Assembly: GCA_016839545.1 (NCBI GenBank)
Contig: JAEOUB010000151.1
Span: forward strand, 1 to 6,807
Reading direction: 5' to 3'
Origin: Candidatus Kariarchaeota archaeon
Lineage (GTDB): Archaea > Asgardarchaeota > Heimdallarchaeia > Heimdallarchaeales > Kariarchaeaceae
Length of the DNA: 6,807 nucleotides
Within the stretch, counting starts at the first letter, position 1. Each line of letters begins with the position of its first letter. Both the position numbers and the translations under genes were made by a program. A model generated the notes under the pieces. The model made no database searches. It was given only the letters and a program-made list of their open reading frames with translations, and was not told the DNA's origin. Of this stretch, positions 5,846 to 6,807 are shown piece after piece.

Positions 5846-6325
5846 TTGACTCAAGACTTTACAGCTATCATTCTCAGAGTACCTGTGCTTGACATTGTCT
5901 TACCTTCAGAGGCAAATAACAACTACAGGGGACATCCTGCATCCCTCTACTTCTTTATTCTGATAACAACTGTCACGGTTCTCAGGAGCCTGGCTCATAT
6001 TCTGCTTCCTGATGGAGGTGCGGAGAGCATTGCCACCATCGATATTGATGTGGGAGGCAGAGAAGTTATCATCCTGATATTTGCCTACTGGGGTCTCTCA
6101 CAGCTGTTATTGGGTCTCTTCTTTATCCTGGTGATTATCCGCTACCGTAATCTCATCCCGCTGATGTACATCCTCATATTTCTCGAATACACACTTCGTC
6201 TCATAATTGGTCAGTTCAAGTCGATTGAGACACAGGGTACTGCACCTGGAGCCATCGGCAATCTTATCCTGCCAGTGATAGCAGTGATCTTCTTCCTCCT
6301 CTCAATCAAGTCACAGGATACATAG
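5846..6325 (+). CDS. Four-helix integral membrane protein, uncharacterised but probably conserved
   Basis: This protein has up to 159 residues and four probable membrane helices, about 33-54, 74-99, 102-122 and 137-153. The loop between helices 1 and 2 carries PDGGAESIATID, and the loop before helix 4 reads GTAPGAIGN. A Tyr-x-Gly-x-Pro entry (YRGHPASLYFF) precedes helix 1, and Arg-Tyr-Arg followed by LIPLMY joins helices 2 and 3. Loops this rich in Gly, Pro and Asn look like family signatures rather than filler, and I have the impression of a family present in several prokaryotes, but I cannot name it. The start is weak: TTG 5846 has no ribosome binding site, and GTG 5885 is an in-frame alternative that loses 13 residues without touching the helices. 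It is divergent from the FMO gene and ends six bases before the end of the ABM gene. Function is not known. Confidence 0.7.
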   Translation: MTQDFTAIILRVPVLDIVLPSEANNNYRGHPASLYFFILITTVTVLRSLAHILLPDGGAESIATIDIDVGGREVIILIFAYWGLSQLLLGLFFILVIIRYRNLIPLMYILIFLEYTLRLIIGQFKSIETQGTAPGAIGNLILPVIAVIFFLLSIKSQDT

Positions 6326-6331
6326 GTAATA

Positions 6332-6643
6332 TTATTCTGTTCCCAGCCCACCCAGCACCTTCAGTTCCCTTCCACCACGTGGAGGTTCTGCCAGCAGTGG
6401 CATTGCCTGACCTACCAGCTCGCTCACCCCATCGATGCTCAGTGAATTGCCATGATCTTTTTTTGACTTCCAAACCTCGTAGACCCAGATCAGATCATCA
6501 TTCTCAGGATCCTGAGACACGATATACACAATTGCTCCTTTGGCAGATCTCATCAATTCTGCTGCTTTCAACAGGATCTTGGCCAGTTCCTTGCCTTTTC
6601 CCGGCTTTGCAATCAAATCTGCAGTCAGACCGTATTTGGACAT
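6332..6643 (-). CDS. Antibiotic biosynthesis monooxygenase (ABM) domain protein, YgiN-like
   Basis: This 103-residue single-domain protein has the dimeric alpha-beta barrel (ferredoxin-like) fold of the ABM family, whose members include cofactor-free quinol monooxygenases and heme-degrading or simply ligand-binding relatives. Typical parts are visible: a first strand GLTADLIAKPG (5-15), a helix ELAKILLKAAELM, a GAIVYIVSQDP strand (36-46), IWVYEVWKSKKDH (52-64) with the family's Trp-Val-Tyr-Glu-Val-Trp core and conserved His64, and a closing ELKVLGG strand (93-99). Length is exactly that of the family. ATG 6643 is the only sensible start and has an A/T-only tract 21-36 bases upstream. The next minus-strand gene ends 41 bases before it, so read-through is possible. 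Quinol oxidation or oxidative-stress protection would suit the nearby FMN reductase and FMO, but the substrate is not evident, and the domain may not be catalytic. Confidence 0.85.
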   Translation of the reverse strand: MSKYGLTADLIAKPGKGKELAKILLKAAELMRSAKGAIVYIVSQDPENDDLIWVYEVWKSKKDHGNSLSIDGVSELVGQAMPLLAEPPRGGRELKVLGGLGTE

Positions 6644-6663
6644 AGTTTCACAGCGTCGTGCTC

Positions 6664-6679
6664 ATATTTAATTATATAT
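6664..6679 (-). promoter_or_regulatory. A/T tract with TATA element of the ABM-domain gene
   Basis: Sixteen consecutive A/T bases. On the minus strand they read TATATAATTAAATAT, with possible TATA centres 25 to 31 bases before ATG 6643. This predicts a leaderless or nearly leaderless message, in agreement with the missing ribosome binding site. The tract fills most of the 41-base gap after the upstream gene, so the ABM gene probably has its own promoter even though it shares orientation with that gene. Confidence 0.5.
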
Positions 6680-6684
6680 CATGA

Positions 6685-6807
6685 CTACAGTTTCTCTCGA
6701 AGGATACGATCAATCTCAGTATCTGATAATCCAAGCATTAGCAGGATCATCGACACATCATTCTCTGTAACTCTGCCATCTGCCACCTCTGAGGCAATCT
6801 CCTTGGA
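6685..6807 (-). CDS. C-terminal fragment of an unidentified helical protein
   Basis: An open minus-strand frame enters from the right edge and ends at TAG 6685-6687, giving 40 residues (starting SKEIASEVADGRVTENDVS and ending TEIDRILREKL). The piece is acidic and predicted to be mostly helical: one helix around SMILLMLGL, a turn at SDT, and a final charged helix. That would suit a small helical-bundle end or a helix-turn-helix-like tail. No family is recognisable from so little, and the body lies outside the window. The coherent composition and the promoter-like tract directly after the stop support a true gene. Confidence 0.55.
   Translation of the reverse strand, partial: SKEIASEVADGRVTENDVSMILLMLGLSDTEIDRILREKL

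Noticed and set aside
6332..6643. Reading the ABM protein as a proven quinol monooxygenase
   Set aside because: The family is catalytically mixed and many members have no known activity; only the fold is supported.
1..6807. Mobile element, CRISPR, toxin-antitoxin or defence system
   Set aside because: No direct-repeat array, terminal inverted repeats, transposase, nuclease or toxin-like pair is visible on either strand.

Overview
The window most likely comes from an archaeon. Several genes have an A/T-only TATA-like element centred about 26-27 bases before the start codon and no Shine-Dalgarno sequence, which is the archaeal leaderless layout. GTG and TTG starts occur, and the largest gene is a fused ADP-forming acyl-CoA synthetase, a family prominent in archaea. 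Base composition looks close to half GC. The sequence gives no firm phylum. A class B flavin monooxygenase and an ABM-domain protein suggest contact with oxygen. No tRNA, rRNA, CRISPR array, insertion sequence or long repeat was seen, and no gap between genes exceeds about 150 bases.

Layout, left to right: the C-terminal end of an unidentified plus-strand protein, possibly a winged-helix regulator (3-131); a minus-strand NAD(P)H-dependent FMN reductase-like flavoprotein (163-753); a small plus-strand membrane protein (815-1186) whose 3' end overlaps by 68 bp the end of the minus-strand acyl-CoA synthetase (1119-3101); a six-helix membrane protein (3253-3828); a GyrI-like ligand-binding protein (3955-4497) whose end overlaps by 14 bp the end of a minus-strand FMO-type monooxygenase (4484-5770); a four-helix membrane protein (5846-6325); a minus-strand ABM-domain protein (6332-6643); and the C-terminal end of another minus-strand gene (6685-6807).

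Strands alternate nearly gene by gene, giving four convergent junctions and three divergent intergenic regions. Most genes therefore appear to be transcribed singly, with close-packed or overlapping 3' ends. Functionally, three proteins are flavin- or oxygen-related (FMN reductase, FMO and ABM protein) and one releases energy from acyl-CoA as ATP. A shared pathway is only a guess because the genes are not in an operon. No clearly new multi-gene system is visible. The items most worth a second look are the transcript architecture, the 68-bp coding overlap, the FMO with its atypical pre-lysine position, and the three uncharacterised membrane proteins.
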